Under the pieces are notes generated by a model, which had not been told where the DNA came from, did no database searches, and saw only the letters and a list, made by a program, of their open reading frames with translations. Made by a program: the position numbers and the translations under genes. Below, piece after piece: positions 7,522-7,709 of a stretch of 7,709 bases of DNA; position 1 is the stretch's first letter, and the number at the start of each line of letters is the position of its first letter. Source of the stretch: an uncultured Porticoccus sp. (GTDB lineage Bacteria; Pseudomonadota; Gammaproteobacteria; Pseudomonadales; Porticoccaceae); assembly GCA_950063125.1 (NCBI GenBank), contig CATLZI010000098.1, positions 1 through 7,709 of the forward strand, given 5' to 3'.

Positions 7522-7527
7522 CAGCGC
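7433..7527 (+). repeat. 7-bp inverted repeat GCGCTGA / TCAGCGC
   Basis: GCGCTGA (7433-7439) and TCAGCGC (7521-7527) are exact reverse complements. This pairing crosses the 7405-7521 pairing and shares base 7521 with it, so the two could alternate or form a pseudoknot-like arrangement if the region is transcribed. Confidence 0.3.
7475..7488. repeat. Perfect palindrome AACAAC-CC-GTTGTT
   Basis: Two 6-bp half-sites surround a 2-bp centre. As RNA it gives a 5-bp hairpin with a 4-nt loop; as DNA it has the symmetry expected of a dimeric repressor's operator. It lies about 70 nt before ATG 7561. No protein partner can be named. Confidence 0.35.
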
Positions 7528-7560
7528 ACATTAATCTCTGCAAGAGCACTATCGAACATT

Positions 7561-7709
7561 ATGAAGATTTACGCCACCGCGCTTTTTTTTATGCTGGCAA
7601 GCTGTCCCGCCACAGCCAGCATAATCCCTTATTTCAGACTGGAAGATGGTCACACCAACTGGCAGTACGTTGCCAATTGGTCCAGTGGTATTTTTATCAT
7701 TCTCCTTTC
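7561..7709 (+). CDS. N-terminus of an exported or membrane-anchored protein (3' end outside window)
   Basis: The frame is open from ATG 7561 to the window edge (49 codons) and is the only ATG start in a frame open back to 7471. The first 20 residues look like a secretion signal: Lys2, then a hydrophobic core (5-14). They can be read two ways: a lipobox Leu12-Ala-Ser-Cys15 for signal peptidase II, or Ala17-Thr-Ala19 cleavage by signal peptidase I. A short polar stretch (YFRLEDGHTNWQ, 24-35) follows, then a second hydrophobic run from about 41 (SSGIFIILL) that looks like the start of a membrane helix. From memory, the LEDG-TNWQYVAN-plus-helix pattern resembles the N-termini of membrane GGDEF/PAS signalling proteins of marine gammaproteobacteria, but that assignment is weak. 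The Shine-Dalgarno is poor (AAGAG, 7542-7546, 14 nt upstream). An 8-base T run (7583-7590) lies in the signal sequence. Confidence 0.65.
   Translation, partial: MKIYATALFFMLASCPATASIIPYFRLEDGHTNWQYVANWSSGIFIILL

Larger units (their letters stand above)
7229..7560. other. 332-nt stretch without a convincing gene
   Basis: No open frame of credible length or with a ribosome-binding site occurs on either strand; those present encode 8-15 residues. No tRNA or known riboswitch was recognised. No rho-independent terminator (GC stem plus T-run) follows the transporter gene. What it does contain is a possible promoter at 7234-7261, a weak stem CAGGT/ACCTG at 7357-7380, and a cluster of mutually exclusive inverted repeats between 7402 and 7527. 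It may be the 5' leader and control region of the gene starting at 7561. Confidence 0.6.

Noticed and set aside
7402..7527. Integron attC site or mobile-element ends
   Set aside because: The inverted repeats lack the GTTRRRY/RYYYAAC core boxes of attC, no target duplication is visible, and no transposase or integrase lies nearby.

Overview
The window reads as chromosomal DNA of a gammaproteobacterium, plausibly a marine Pseudomonadales, Oceanospirillales or Alteromonadales-type organism. The basis is the gene order lptD-surA-pdxA-rsmA-apaG-apaH, the outer-membrane biogenesis genes of a Gram-negative cell, and protein sequences that align by memory with Escherichia coli and Pseudomonas homologues over their full length. 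Base composition looks moderate (about mid-50s % G+C by eye, not computed). All recognised genes lie on the + strand.

Region 1 (1-5803) is a conserved housekeeping operon. It starts inside lptD (C-terminal beta-barrel only). It continues with surA, the periplasmic chaperone that LptD and other barrel proteins need for folding, then pdxA (vitamin B6 synthesis), rsmA/ksgA (16S rRNA dimethylation), apaG and apaH (Ap4A hydrolase). The last four genes are each joined to the preceding one by a 4-nt stop/start overlap (GTGA, ATGA, ATGA, TTGA), so they are very probably co-transcribed and translationally coupled. pdxA and rsmA lack a good Shine-Dalgarno sequence, while apaG and apaH have strong ones.

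Region 2 (5804-7228) is a 102-nt spacer followed by a complete AtoE-family short-chain fatty acid transporter gene. It is 440 codons, the same length as E. coli AtoE, with a near-perfect Shine-Dalgarno. In E. coli folA follows apaH, so this junction is less usual. No acetoacetate- or butyrate-degradation partner gene is in the window.

Region 3 (7229-7709) is about 330 nt without a convincing gene, then the first 49 codons of an unfinished gene. That gene encodes a secretion signal or lipobox followed by the start of a membrane helix, perhaps the N-terminus of a membrane signalling protein. The gene-free stretch holds several inverted repeats that compete for the same bases, a palindrome, and a possible promoter. 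It is the only part of the window whose content is not explained by known families.

Overall this is mostly an ordinary conserved region. I found no convincing undescribed multi-gene system. The intergenic complementarity at 7402-7527 and the AtoE/apaH junction are the best candidates for a second look, both at modest strength.
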